Of a DNA stretch of 64,000 bases, positions 10,148 through 20,134 are shown piece by piece. The translations under genes were made by a program, and so were the position numbers. This DNA is from Saccharomyces mikatae IFO 1815 (Eukaryota; Ascomycota; Saccharomycetes; Saccharomycetales; Saccharomycetaceae): the NCBI RefSeq assembly GCF_947241705.1, contig NC_079270.1, forward strand, positions 806,001-870,000. The letters run 5' to 3'. The notes below the pieces were generated by a model that had not been told where the DNA came from, made no database searches, and saw nothing but the letters and a program-made list of their open reading frames with translations. Position 1 is the first letter of the stretch; every line of letters starts with the position of its first letter.

Positions 10148-12340
10148 TCAAACCTTGTAGGTCTCTAAGTGAGCGTTCTCCTCCCTAACTAACGTATGGT
10201 GATGGCCAGGCGCTCTGATAACTTTATTTTTGGAATCCATGGTACAGGCAGCAATGGAAGAGAACCATTCGTCATTAAAAATGTCATCAAGAGTAGCTCT
10301 TTTCTTTGGATCCACTTGTAGAATACGAGACATGATAGGTCTTGAAGCATGGGGCAGTAGACGTAATAAACGGTATGGACCGTGAATGATTTTCTTATGA
10401 TGGGGGCCTCTATGTTGCTGGCTCGATTTATTATCAGAAGCAATACTATGGGGTTTGTCTTGATGCTGACGGTGTTGTTGTTGTTGTTGTTGTTGTTGTG
10501 CATTATTTTGGGAAGTTACACCGGAAGTAGCATTGGAAGAAGTGTCAACGTTAGCATCGACTTTAGCATTGCATTCGGACCCAATGGCGCAATCACTATT
10601 ATCATTGCACTCTACCTTATTACTGCAATTCACTTTATCACTACAATCCGCATCAACGTGGGCATCCGTCTTTTTATCATTTACGAAAACTTTTACATCG
10701 CTAATTTCATTCTTATCTGCCTTAATACTCGTAGTACTTTCCTTGTCATTATCTGCTGTGCTTTCTTTATCCCTGTTGTTATCGTTTTCATCATCATCCG
10801 TATTTCTTTCTTTAATTTCTGGTTTCCTGTTGTCCTTATCCTGTATAGGAGTTTTATTTGTGATTCCATTTTGAACCGCTTTCATGTTCGCTTCATGAAC
10901 TGGTAGTTGCTGACTAATAGCGGAACAGTCGTTATGATTTAAGAATCTTTGACGTTTTTCCTTTCTTTCCCTCAGTAACTCTTCATGATGCTTGGCAGAT
11001 TCCACGTAATCATGTTCCATATCATCCGGCATACAATATAATCTAAAATTATCGTCTGAATCTCTAGGAGCCTTCCATGGAAACCTTTTAAGCATCATGC
11101 AACAGTATATGATACCAATAGACCATATGTCGACGCACTGAGGGTCATAAGATTTAGTGGAAGTGATCACTTCTGGCGCCAAGTAAGGATCACTACCTAC
11201 GATTCCGTGAGCCATTGTCACGCCATCTTCAAAAGGATATCTAAACACAACAGCGCTACCAAAGTCAATTAGTTTCAAAATCCCTTGAGAGGTCATGACA
11301 CAATTGTCTAATTTCAAATCTCTGTGTGCTAACCCCATAGAATGTAAATATTTGACACCTTCGGTCAATTGTTTCAAGCAACAATTAATCTCGCCACGGG
11401 ACATTTTACCGGTCATGACAACGGCAAAAAAGTCAATCGGACAGTATTCCATAACTTCATAGTATTTGTTTTGTTTGGAATCAGAAAAAACGTCAACAGT
11501 CTCGATAACGTTTGGATGATGTAGAGTCGAACCGATACAAAACTCTGCAGTACACTTCTTGGCATACTCTTTCACACTTTCACTTGGTTTTCTCGGTCTA
11601 AACTCTTTAACGGCAAAGGTGGCACCATCAGTGGGTCTCACAAGAACTTTAACGGACCCACCTGCACCAGAACCCAATAATTTACCCAACTTCCCGTATT
11701 TCTGAGCCAGAATACAATCATCATGATATATATTGATATTATTAGACAAAGACAAAATGGAATCCGTACTTGGCGGTATAGCAGATTGAGTATGGGCGTA
11801 GTGGTCTGTAAAGCCATGGGGATGCTGAGCACGATAGTGGTTATTCAAGTTGACTGTGGAAGTTGACTTTGAAGGTGGGGGAGAATGAGTGCTATGTTTC
11901 TTCGAACGAAGTTGAGACATGGATAGTTTTTTATTTACAGAGGGTCTAAAGAACCTTTTCAATTCTGCCATAGAGTGGGTTTGCTTTGGCGATGCCGGAG
12001 AAGTATAGTCGTGGAGCCCGTGAGAGATGTTATGATGGTGACTTGTTTCACAGTTATTGTTGTTGTTGTTGTTTGTAGAGGTACTAGTTCCATAGGAATG
12101 GCTATGACTGCTGTTATTGAGATTTGTCGTAGTATAATTAGTAGTAGTTGTCGTAGATTTCATGGAATCTGTAGATTTCTCGCTCCTTAGCGAGTCATTA
12201 CTTTGTTTCCTACCAATGAAATTTAAGAAAGATTTAGAGCTCCTGATCAACGGCGGTGGATTATTGGACGAGTTTTCGCGGTCATGGTGATGGTCATTAT
12301 GATGACCATGAAAAGGATTTCTTGATAATAGGTTAGGCAT
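10148..12340 (-). CDS. HRK1: Hal-type serine/threonine protein kinase Hrk1
   Basis: 730 residues from the ATG at 12340, which fits the conserved MPNLLSRNPFHGHH start; an ATG ten codons further upstream (12370) is also in frame. Hrk1 belongs to the fungal Npr1/Hal5 kinase group and is linked to regulation of the plasma-membrane ATPase Pma1. The N-terminal 200 residues are Ser/Thr/Asn/His-rich. Kinase motifs: GSGAGGSV near 223-230, FAVKEF with Lys near 244, HRDLKLDN near 339, IDFG near 358, APE near 388. The kinase domain is interrupted from about 470 to 650 by low-complexity sequence with a polyQ run and a periodic Cys repeat, then resumes with HASRPIMSRILQVDPKKRAT. Confidence 0.96.
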   Translation of the reverse strand: MPNLLSRNPFHGHHNDHHHDRENSSNNPPPLIRSSKSFLNFIGRKQSNDSLRSEKSTDSMKSTTTTTNYTTTNLNNSSHSHSYGTSTSTNNNNNNNCETSHHHNISHGLHDYTSPASPKQTHSMAELKRFFRPSVNKKLSMSQLRSKKHSTHSPPPSKSTSTVNLNNHYRAQHPHGFTDHYAHTQSAIPPSTDSILSLSNNINIYHDDCILAQKYGKLGKLLGSGAGGSVKVLVRPTDGATFAVKEFRPRKPSESVKEYAKKCTAEFCIGSTLHHPNVIETVDVFSDSKQNKYYEVMEYCPIDFFAVVMTGKMSRGEINCCLKQLTEGVKYLHSMGLAHRDLKLDNCVMTSQGILKLIDFGSAVVFRYPFEDGVTMAHGIVGSDPYLAPEVITSTKSYDPQCVDIWSIGIIYCCMMLKRFPWKAPRDSDDNFRLYCMPDDMEHDYVESAKHHEELLRERKEKRQRFLNHNDCSAISQQLPVHEANMKAVQNGITNKTPIQDKDNRKPEIKERNTDDDENDNNRDKESTADNDKESTTSIKADKNEISDVKVFVNDKKTDAHVDADCSDKVNCSNKVECNDNSDCAIGSECNAKVDANVDTSSNATSGVTSQNNAQQQQQQQQHRQHQDKPHSIASDNKSSQQHRGPHHKKIIHGPYRLLRLLPHASRPIMSRILQVDPKKRATLDDIFNDEWFSSIAACTMDSKNKVIRAPGHHHTLVREENAHLETYKV
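10475..10499 (-). repeat. CAA microsatellite (polyQ) in HRK1
   Basis: About eight trinucleotides, read as gtt on the plus strand, encoding a run of Gln in the kinase-domain insert. It is longer in the S. cerevisiae gene as I remember it. Confidence 0.8.
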
Positions 12341-13885
12341 GTTTATACGGAAAACAGTGGAACCGTGCAATTACAATTATCGAAGTATTACTATTTTGGT
12401 CCGGATCAACTCTTAGCGGCAGTAGTAAAAAGTACTCGAATCGCACTATTTTATTTAGTTCTGGCTTGTAACAGGTCTTGAAAGTTGACGTATACCGTTA
12501 CTAATATCCTAATTTTATTGCTTTTACCGCTTTCTTTATGGAAAAGTGGCAAACTCTTAGATTTGGAAATTCTTTACTATTCTAGAAAAATAGGAGGTGA
12601 GGAAGATTTCTAAGCTTTCTGAAAAAAACAGGAAAATGTAGAAAGAGGTCCAGAAAACCGAAAAACCAGTACTTATGAAAAATAAACGAGCTTTGCTCTA
12701 TTTGAGAAACACTCCTTTAGGTGTGTTCGAGTTGTCTTGAGTGTATTTGTTCCAAAAACAATTGTATAAATGGCTCTATATGTTGAATCTCACTAAACCT
12801 CTCTTATAGATTTGTCACAGTGGAATATATAACCAAATAGAATTAGGCGAAGAAAAAGAAAAGGGGCGAGCGACAACGTAGGGGTCAGGCGGAAGAGTAA
12901 GCGCTTGTTGGCAATATAAGAGGCAAAAGCACTGATGCAAGAGTACGGTGACCAAAGGAAAATAAAGAAAGGCTACGATATTGATGGATTTATGAATCAA
13001 GACACAAGACTGTTTTGTATAGTCAGCAAAACCGGCTTGTGTTTGTGATTCATGGATCAGTGAAACGGTAGCGAATAAGCACCAATGGAAAAAAAGAAAA
13101 CACTACGCACACATGCACGCTTAAGATAAAAAAAGCACAGGTATGGTGGTAGTATTAGGACAGCCAGGCACAAACTACTGCGAGATAGCTAAAGACCCTT
13201 CCGTAAACCGCTCGGATAAACTAATTTGTCCTTTAGCGTGACACGGATTATACGCGGGGATCCGGCGTTATAAGCCACGGCCCGTCTCGTCCGCGTGGTT
13301 TTTTATTCTAGCTCCACGTAAATTATCAGCTTGCCTTTTTCCGGCTTCTAGAAAACTAGGAAAACAAAAAAAACAGACTGAGAAGAAAGAAAAAACAAAA
13401 AAACATCCCGGTCTTTTGCGTGCCGAGAATTTTTCTTTTTCTTTTCTTTTTTTATTCTTCAACTCTAACAGTAGCAGCCGCTGAATACCCGGATTAGTCG
13501 TCATGGCAACAGCAATATAAGGATAAGTAAACAAACGAACTACAGTACTTCAGTCTTTCTTGGTAAAGTACGATTTGATCCTTAAACGGCTTCTCGAAAA
13601 GCATTTACATCTGGTTTCCCTATCTATTGCACTTCCCTTCAAGGGTATCCGCTTTCTTAAGAGGTGTGGGATGTGGGTGTTTTGGAATTATTTTTGTTAG
13701 TAAGTCGTGCATATCGCACTAGTTTCTTTTTTTTTATTTGGCAAGTCTTGTACATTATATACGTAATCATACCATGGGGCAATTGTCACCTCCAAGAGTG
13801 ACTGATTGACCGGCTAGACTCTCCACCCATTTGTAAGTGTATATATACTCGTACGTATAGAAACACGTAGGAAAAAAAAGTTGAT
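12341..13885. other. Long HRK1-PAC1 divergent intergenic region
   Basis: 1,545 bp between divergent starts, the longest non-coding stretch in the window. It contains AT-rich tracts, A/G-rich runs at 13360-13450, and an AGGGG at 12862-12866 that could be a stress element. S. cerevisiae has a small ORF of unknown function (YOR268C, 132 aa, minus strand) in this gap. Minus-strand frames at 12815-13000 (61 aa) and 13268-13534 (88 aa) are possible counterparts, but I could not match either to YOR268C from memory, and they look weakly coding. I see no RNA gene or mobile element here. Confidence 0.5.
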
Positions 13886-15370
13886 ATGACCGATTGGCAG
13901 CAGCAGCTCCCTTTAACAGTCACACAGAAAAATGAGCTCGATAAAAGTGTGCTGCGATATTTGAATTGGAATTACAAACAAAGTGTACAGCACGAGCACG
14001 CTCAAGACCACGAGAGTGTCCGACGTGCCATTGTAACTCTATCAACTTTTCTCTTACAGGAACCCGTGGACCAGCAAGAATTCATCAGAAGCTATGACAC
14101 CGACAAGGAAAGCATGATAAATATTGATGAGTTGCTATTGCCAAAGAAGTGGAACTCAATTGTTAGACTGCAGCGAAAAATAATTGAGTTGGAACAGAAC
14201 ACAGAGATCCTAGTGTCTCAGATTAATGATTTAAATTCGCAAGTGTCAGAACTGGCACAGTCCATGCCTTTTACCAGTAAGGGCAATGACGCACAAAATG
14301 TTTTGAAATGGGTACCGAAAAAACTACCAAATTGCTTAATTAATGTCGAATCATCAGTTACTTCCGTCAAGTTGCACCCTGATTTGCCGATAGTATTTGT
14401 AGCTACAGATCATGGGAAATTATACGCATTCGATATATTCAACTACACCATTCCTCTAGCGTCTCTACAAACTCATACTAAGGCAATTACTTCGATTGAT
14501 GTATTGTTTACCAATTTCACAAATTCCAGTAAGAAGAACTACTTGGTGATAGTCACTGCATCCAAGGATTTGCAGATTCATGTTTTCAAATGGATTTCGA
14601 ACGAATGCAAATTCCAGCAAATTAGGACTTTATTAGGTCATGAACATATTATCTCTGCAGTAAAAATCTGGCAGAAAAATAACGATATTCGTATTGCTTC
14701 TTGCTCCCGAGACCAAACTGTAAAGGTTTGGGACTTCAATAACGGCTGGTCCTTGAAATCATTTCAACCTCATTCTCAGTGGGTACGTTCCATTGACGTT
14801 CTAGGTGACTATATATTATCTGGATCCCATGACACTACATTGAGACTAACACACTGGCCATCCGGTAATGGTCTAAGCGTTGGTACAGGTCATGAATTTC
14901 CAATAGAAAAAGTGAAATTTATTCATTTCATTGGAGATCCTGCTAGTACAAGATTTAGGAAACCATCAGCCGCCCAGTATGAAAATTTTGGGGTACAGTA
15001 CTGTGTTTCAGCATCGAGAGATAGAACGATAAAAATTTGGGAAATACCTTTACCCAGATTAATCGCCCATAGAGCACCCATACCGAATCCTACAAATTCA
15101 AATTTCAAGTGTGTTCTTACTTTGAAGGGTCACCTTTCGTGGGTCAGAGATATTTGTATTCGAGGACAGCATTTGTTTTCTTGTGGTGATGATAAATCTG
15201 TAAGATGTTGGGATCTAAACACCGGACAATGTTTACATGCCTGGGAAGGGTTGCATACAGGATTTATAAATTGCTTGGATTTGGATGCAGACTTCGATCC
15301 TAATGTTACGCCAAGGCAAATAATGGTTACCGGCGGTTTGGACTGTAAGTCTAGCATCTTTATCAGATAA
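13886..15370 (+). CDS. PAC1: LIS1-family dynein regulator Pac1
   Basis: 494 residues, identical in length to recalled S. cerevisiae Pac1. Pac1 is the yeast LIS1 orthologue; it binds dynein heavy chain and targets dynein to microtubule plus ends during spindle positioning. The N-terminal LisH-like segment is at about 10-40, a coiled coil at about 105-130 ([18 protein letters not shown]), then a seven-bladed WD40 propeller from about 150 to the end, with repeated GH...D...V/IKVWD patterns. The ATG at 13886 is followed by [10 protein letters not shown] as expected. Confidence 0.96.
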   Translation: MTDWQQQLPLTVTQKNELDKSVLRYLNWNYKQSVQHEHAQDHESVRRAIVTLSTFLLQEPVDQQEFIRSYDTDKESMINIDELLLPKKWNSIVRLQRKIIELEQNTEILVSQINDLNSQVSELAQSMPFTSKGNDAQNVLKWVPKKLPNCLINVESSVTSVKLHPDLPIVFVATDHGKLYAFDIFNYTIPLASLQTHTKAITSIDVLFTNFTNSSKKNYLVIVTASKDLQIHVFKWISNECKFQQIRTLLGHEHIISAVKIWQKNNDIRIASCSRDQTVKVWDFNNGWSLKSFQPHSQWVRSIDVLGDYILSGSHDTTLRLTHWPSGNGLSVGTGHEFPIEKVKFIHFIGDPASTRFRKPSAAQYENFGVQYCVSASRDRTIKIWEIPLPRLIAHRAPIPNPTNSNFKCVLTLKGHLSWVRDICIRGQHLFSCGDDKSVRCWDLNTGQCLHAWEGLHTGFINCLDLDADFDPNVTPRQIMVTGGLDCKSSIFIR

Positions 15371-15562
15371 TTTTGAGTTCTGTAATCTTGCTTTTACTTT
15401 TTTTTTGGCATTATTTTTTTTTTTCACTTTGGTTGACGTTTCCAAGTACTTACTGAATTAGTATTAATAATATATAGTAAAATTCTACGTTACTATATAG
15501 TAGAAACTACTTATTATTTAACCAAGTATTTAGACGTTTCGCTTTTGAAAAAGTCCTAGATC

Positions 15563-18085
15563 TTAACTTGAAGCAGAAGAGCTGGCACTAGCAACAGCAA
15601 CTTCCATGTCTTTGTACTCGAAGGCGAATGGTTCATATGGTAAACCTTCACCCACAAAAAACTTGGACATAGATTCAACCCAGTGTAAACGTAAGGAATG
15701 TAACATAGCAGATGTACCTTCCATTAAAACAAGAACAGCACATGTTAGTGCGAACCACATGGAGAAAAGCGCAACTGTCATGAACACTCCTAAGAATCCT
15801 CTGAACCCAAATGCAATTTGAATTGTCATTGTCCATAAAACACTAGACAATTGAGCATGTGCCAATGATAAAGCCCATAAACGCAAATAAGATGCTGTGT
15901 GGGAGACACAGTTCAAACAGAATTCAATTGTATGAATAACTTGATGAATCATAATGTCACCAAAGTCTTCACCATGAGATCCAGAACCAACTTCTTCTTC
16001 TGCAGAGTCATCAGCATCCATTGCAGAAATCAATTGCTGTGCTTCCAAATCCTCAGAACTAGCATCTGCTTCAGTTGATGGTAATGGTTCGTGAGACTTT
16101 CTTTTATGAGTGAATTTGAAATGCAATGGTTTTACCAGTAACAGCCAAGGGATACAAACCAAGGCCATCAATAATAAAATCACTTGGACCTTTGCCTGAT
16201 GAGGGTATAATTCATCGTCAATAGTTCCCGGCGATAAAAACATGTTAATAAGCATGTTCAATAATCCTGGTGCGGGTCTCCCGTCTTTGACCCAGTCAAC
16301 AGCCCATTTGTAAACAATACAAACAGAAAGATATCCGAAAATGCCTTGCATAAATAGCAAGCCAGGAATAAAGTTACCAATGATGTCAATCAAGGAGTTA
16401 AAGTATAAGTGGTTGGCCAAAGAAAAGAAATAGGAGTAAGTCATATGAATGAACCCCATTAAAATTGACAGCTTCATTTTGTAAGAGTTGGAAAATAACA
16501 AAGCGTTCTCAGTTCCGTGCCAAGCCCAATCCAAACCAATAGGGTATGTTCCCACCGAAGTGGCCGTAATACTTTCACCCTTTTCCCAATGATCAGGCCA
16601 CTTCCAGCCTGACTTGAAAATGGTCATTGTTTTAGAGAAAATATCGTTGTAAAGGAAACCTGTATACATGGAAAAGACACCCATCAACAAAATAATATAT
16701 CTGCCGGTAAAAGCCATATCAAAAATCTCACCTCTTTTCATTTTGTTGATTTTGTTTTCATTCAACACAAGAGATAATGCGGCTAGAGTCATTAAAAACC
16801 CGTGGCCCATATCACCAAACATGATAGCAAACATGAATGGAAAAGTGACAATTGTGGGCAAACCAGCATTGATTTCTCTATATTGTGCGATACCGTAACA
16901 GTCACAAATACTTTGGAAACCAGCAGTAAACTTATTGGTTCTATGGAAAGTAGGTGGAGTATGGTTCGTATCCAATACTTGGATGATAGATGGAACATCA
17001 ATTCCCAATCTCGTGATCATTTCACCAAGACGGGCTTGCAAAGTAGCCATTTCGTCTCTTGGTATCCAACCTTCAGCGATTAAAATTTTTCTATTCGTAT
17101 CATAGTTAGATTTATTCAAAATTTCAAAAATTGCCTTTTCACGGGTGATGTCTTGAAACCAAGAGTCCAACTCTTTGGCAATGGCGTATAATTCGCTTTC
17201 TAAAGTAGTGGAAGTAGTCTTCAAGACTGTATACAAATCGCTCAAGCTCTTGTTGACTTTGGCCAACTGTTGTGATCTACCTTCGTTGGAAGAGTCGACT
17301 TCGTAAAGATTGGCATCCAATGATTCCGCAATTTTTCTAATCCTTTTGATAATTAGATCACCATGGGAAAACACGATGAAAGCATTTTTTTGTTTATACT
17401 CCTTGGTTTTGACATCATACACAGGTTCCCCAATTTCAGCAGTTTTGAAGAAAAGGTTACCTCTTAATACTCTCCAAAGAATTTGTTCTAAGGTAGCAAC
17501 TTTTTCTCTTGAAATAACACCAGTAACGTAATTCACAGAGGCACCAATGGCAGCTGCAATGTTTTCTCCATTAGCGTCGATCATATCTTCATCCATATAG
17601 GAAGTGCTGTCGATATTGTCGCCCTTCAAGAAAAATTCATCACCTGATTGTAAAATAAAGCGATATTGTTCTAAATCATTTTTTTGGACTTCAATTTGTT
17701 CGGTTGCATCCTCCATTTGAATCAATCTTTCTTCCAAATAAGAGGCGTTTTGAACATAATCGTCTATCACAGAACCGCTTGGTGGAACGTACAATTCACC
17801 TGATCCATCCAAATATTTGTCCGTATCTCCCTCGTAAAGCTTTATGTCGTGTTTCTTCAAAAGAGAATAAAAGTACCGATACTGTCTTTCCACATTATCT
17901 AGCCTTCTAATTTCGTTCACGAAAGTTCTTTGAAACGCACGCACTTTAGAGTTCAAATCCCGAAATTGTACAAGACCCAATTGGCCCAAAGTATAAGCAG
18001 AGTCTCTTGAAATTTCTTGAGGAATATAGAATTGGACTAAAGCCATTTCAGCTGAGCGAAAAATCGCTTCCTCCTTCCCAGACAT
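15563..18085 (-). CDS. VPH1: Vacuolar V-ATPase V0 subunit a, Vph1
   Basis: 840 residues from the ATG at 18085, equal to S. cerevisiae Vph1; the frame is open a further 15 codons upstream, not supported by homology. Vph1 is the vacuolar isoform of the 100-kDa subunit a of the V-ATPase, which forms the proton half-channels facing the c-ring. The N-terminal half is cytosolic and partly coiled-coil. The C-terminal half has about eight membrane segments. Arg735, the essential proton-channel arginine in LRLWALSLAHAQL, is present (codon 15881-15883). An acidic loop near 660-700 precedes it. Confidence 0.97.
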   Translation of the reverse strand: MSGKEEAIFRSAEMALVQFYIPQEISRDSAYTLGQLGLVQFRDLNSKVRAFQRTFVNEIRRLDNVERQYRYFYSLLKKHDIKLYEGDTDKYLDGSGELYVPPSGSVIDDYVQNASYLEERLIQMEDATEQIEVQKNDLEQYRFILQSGDEFFLKGDNIDSTSYMDEDMIDANGENIAAAIGASVNYVTGVISREKVATLEQILWRVLRGNLFFKTAEIGEPVYDVKTKEYKQKNAFIVFSHGDLIIKRIRKIAESLDANLYEVDSSNEGRSQQLAKVNKSLSDLYTVLKTTSTTLESELYAIAKELDSWFQDITREKAIFEILNKSNYDTNRKILIAEGWIPRDEMATLQARLGEMITRLGIDVPSIIQVLDTNHTPPTFHRTNKFTAGFQSICDCYGIAQYREINAGLPTIVTFPFMFAIMFGDMGHGFLMTLAALSLVLNENKINKMKRGEIFDMAFTGRYIILLMGVFSMYTGFLYNDIFSKTMTIFKSGWKWPDHWEKGESITATSVGTYPIGLDWAWHGTENALLFSNSYKMKLSILMGFIHMTYSYFFSLANHLYFNSLIDIIGNFIPGLLFMQGIFGYLSVCIVYKWAVDWVKDGRPAPGLLNMLINMFLSPGTIDDELYPHQAKVQVILLLMALVCIPWLLLVKPLHFKFTHKRKSHEPLPSTEADASSEDLEAQQLISAMDADDSAEEEVGSGSHGEDFGDIMIHQVIHTIEFCLNCVSHTASYLRLWALSLAHAQLSSVLWTMTIQIAFGFRGFLGVFMTVALFSMWFALTCAVLVLMEGTSAMLHSLRLHWVESMSKFFVGEGLPYEPFAFEYKDMEVAVASASSSASS

Positions 18086-18516
18086 TATTTCCCCTTGTGT
18101 AACTTTTGGATATATTTTTCTTCGATTCAAATGAAAAGGGATCTAAAGCTTGACCCTCACTTGTTGTATAGAGAGTAAAAAGTTAGCAAATGTTATGCAA
18201 GATAAAAGCTAAGAACTTGTATGGACCTTTATTATTTTGTAACCATTAAAAGGGTTGCAATCAGGAAGAAAGGTTTTCTTTCATATCAACTTATCTGATT
18301 TTTTTTTTTTTGCCCATTTTTTTTTTTGACGCATTAATCGTTGATAACGATATATATACATATGATGAGAGTGTGGTACCCAACAATATAGCTTGACAGG
18401 TGGATTATGAGTGGTAATACATATACCAAGACACATAGGTATTACATTTAATTTATTATTTTTTCTTCATCTATCTGATACTTATTCTATCAACATGTAG
18501 CTTTGTTTCTTCACTT
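18086..18516. other. VPH1 promoter / FSF1 3' region
   Basis: 431 bp upstream of VPH1 and downstream of FSF1. Its main feature is two long T tracts at about 18299-18329, typical of nucleosome-poor yeast promoters. I see no gene in it. Confidence 0.6.
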
Positions 18517-19500
18517 CTAAATACCTCTGTTAAAGTAAACTTTTTCAATTGCCTTCCCGTCTCTATCCTTCTTACCTTGTAATTCAGGTTCTAACTTACT
18601 CAAATGGATTGCCTGTCTTTGAGGAAAGATACCCAATGCAAATGGCAAAGCAGAAAACATTGTGACTGAGATCAACCCCAAGTTTGCCAAAGTTTGCACA
18701 CCAAGAGACTTACCTTTCAAGACACTGCGTTGTAGTCTAACTAAAATTAAAGGTGGGATAACCATTGTCGGGGTAGCGTTGATGACTCTACTTAAGGCAG
18801 TTTCACCCACTGCCATGAATGCAGCCTTTTTTGATTTTCCAACCTCGTCACCATTCGAGTCAAACACAGATATACCCTTTCTAATTTCGTTACCTCTCAT
18901 TAGGAAGACGTTGACAATACCAGCACTGACCACGGCGGCAAATGGCACCAGACGACCTAAGATCAATTTCGAATGTGGAGAAATGTTCTTTAATCTGGGC
19001 ACCAGGTTGTTGAGCCCCAAGGCAACCCCACACGATGCAGTCACAGCGGCAGCGTAGTTGGTGAGCAATTGGGACGTTGACATCGGATGAGACTTGTTGG
19101 CATTGGCAGAATTAACGGCGACGTTTAACGATTGATTCGCCCACTGCCAAAAGACCGTCCCTGCCGTTCCTAACCCTGGTGTTAGCATCCCTACGGTGAC
19201 AACTAGGTTAGACAACACGTTGGAAGACATACGGAAGGGCAGAAGAACAGTCTTTCCTGTATCCGGATGAACGGTAGAGTCCAGTTGCTTCTTGGCACGC
19301 CAGAACTCCGGAGTAGTCTCTTTTAATTCACCGTGACGATACGCACTAATGATCTCCCTGGCGTGTGCCAGGTCCTTTTCAGTAGTTAGCAACATGGTCG
19401 GATCCGAAATCTCTGCACAATGGCGGATTCTACCCCAATACGTGGACAAGTCATAGCGGGATTCGGGCAAGTCGATGGGCCCGGGGACTGATGATGCCAT
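18517..19500 (-). CDS. FSF1: Mitochondrial sideroflexin Fsf1
   Basis: 327 residues, the family length and equal to S. cerevisiae Fsf1. Sideroflexins are multi-pass mitochondrial inner-membrane carriers; animal SFXN1 carries serine. The protein starts MASSVPGPIDLPESRYDLSTYWGR, has the conserved HPDTG segment (about 88-92), and about five hydrophobic segments in the C-terminal two thirds. It lies upstream of SNR8 on the opposite strand, so FSF1 and SNR8 share the 19501-19800 region as a divergent promoter. Confidence 0.95.
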   Translation of the reverse strand: MASSVPGPIDLPESRYDLSTYWGRIRHCAEISDPTMLLTTEKDLAHAREIISAYRHGELKETTPEFWRAKKQLDSTVHPDTGKTVLLPFRMSSNVLSNLVVTVGMLTPGLGTAGTVFWQWANQSLNVAVNSANANKSHPMSTSQLLTNYAAAVTASCGVALGLNNLVPRLKNISPHSKLILGRLVPFAAVVSAGIVNVFLMRGNEIRKGISVFDSNGDEVGKSKKAAFMAVGETALSRVINATPTMVIPPLILVRLQRSVLKGKSLGVQTLANLGLISVTMFSALPFALGIFPQRQAIHLSKLEPELQGKKDRDGKAIEKVYFNRGI

Positions 19501-19640
19501 TTTTATCTATGTTGTTTGCGTTTGTTTCGATAGCTTATGGCTGTTCTATAGTAACATGAAGTAATAGAAAGCGTTCACAGCTATAACCCAATTGTGAAGA
19601 CCTAACAATTTCATGTCCGATTACCCCAGGCGCTGGGCAA

Positions 19641-19657
19641 CGGACGGTCCGGTACCG
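19641..19657. promoter_or_regulatory. CGG-N11-CCG zinc-cluster-type motif
   Basis: Two inverted triplets separated by 11 bases, the spacing bound by Gal4-type zinc-cluster dimers, 140 bp upstream of FSF1. The inner bases do not follow the Gal4 preference well, so the binding factor, if any, is unknown. Confidence 0.3.
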
Positions 19658-19711
19658 GAGGCCAGTGCCGGGAAGAAAAGTTTTTTTTTTCTTCGCCTCA
19701 AGCAATATTAG

Positions 19712-19719
19712 TATAAAAG
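19712..19719 (+). promoter_or_regulatory. TATA box for SNR8
   Basis: TATAAAAG about 90 bp upstream of the inferred 5' end of SNR8, on the same strand, at a normal yeast TATA-to-start distance. It points away from FSF1. Confidence 0.6.
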
Positions 19720-19800
19720 GGGCCGACACAGCTGCAATTGTAATAGGATTGATCTTCTTCCGTAGTTAATATTAGCTTTGGTTCAGGTTTAAAAAGGGCA

Positions 19801-19989
19801 TGATACATATTAAACATGCCTTCTATTCACTGTGCCATCTTACATCCGTAGGTGATCAGAGGGGAAAAGAAGAGCTAGAGCAACTCCCACACTCATGAGC
19901 GTCCTCATACTGTTCTGGGCGCTTCTCTCAGGTGCATCTTTTAGCATCTTTCATTGGCCCAGATCGGTAGCTGCGCAAGCGAGATATTC
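19801..19989 (+). ncRNA. SNR8: H/ACA snoRNA snR8
   Basis: Ends approximate; I recall SNR8 (189 nt) between FSF1 and YTM1 in S. cerevisiae. The 5' hairpin has a lower stem GCCTTC (19817-19822) / GAAGAGC (19869-19875), a pocket with TATTC and GGGAAA that can pair on either side of 25S position 960, and an H box AGAGCA at 19877-19882. The 3' hairpin has a 12-position upper stem (19909-19920 with 19957-19968, one T-T mismatch), preceded by CCTCAT, which pairs with AUGAGG just downstream of 25S 986. A box ATA at 19984-19986 replaces ACA. snR8 is known to guide pseudouridines 960 and 986. The 3' guide half of the second pocket pairs poorly, so details are uncertain. Confidence 0.65.
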
Positions 19990-20118
19990 TTTTCATTCAT
20001 TTATATCCATCTGTAGTAAACTTCTCCTTGTATTTCAAATGGATCAGTTTCATTTCCAACGAGTAGTTGAGCAGTTGAACGCTTCTTATTTTACGTAACA
20101 AGAGTGGGCGTATTTTTG

Positions 20119-20125
20119 TTACCCG
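20119..20125 (+). promoter_or_regulatory. Reb1 site upstream of YTM1
   Basis: TTACCCG, 181 bp upstream of the YTM1 ATG, next to the RRPE and PAC elements, a layout common in ribosome-biogenesis genes. Confidence 0.6.
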
Positions 20126-20134
20126 GATATAACA

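Larger units (their letters stand above)
19501..19800. other. FSF1-SNR8 divergent promoter region
   Basis: 300 bp that hold a T tract at 19681-19690, a TATA box for SNR8 and a GC-rich patch with several CGG/CCG triplets at 19641-19672. No protein gene is seen. Confidence 0.55.

Noticed and set aside
10382-10906. 174-codon plus-strand frame
   Set aside because: Antisense to the low-complexity part of HRK1; it arises from the repeats and has no family features.
13268-13534. 88-codon minus-strand frame as YOR268C
   Set aside because: Position fits, but I could not match it to the S. cerevisiae protein and the Lys/Phe-rich runs mirror A/T tracts; left as a comment in the intergenic entry.
19828-20016. 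SNR8 on the minus strand
   Set aside because: An ACA lies at the right spot (19831-19833 read in reverse), but no stem precedes it and the stems found rely on G-U pairs that only exist on the plus strand.
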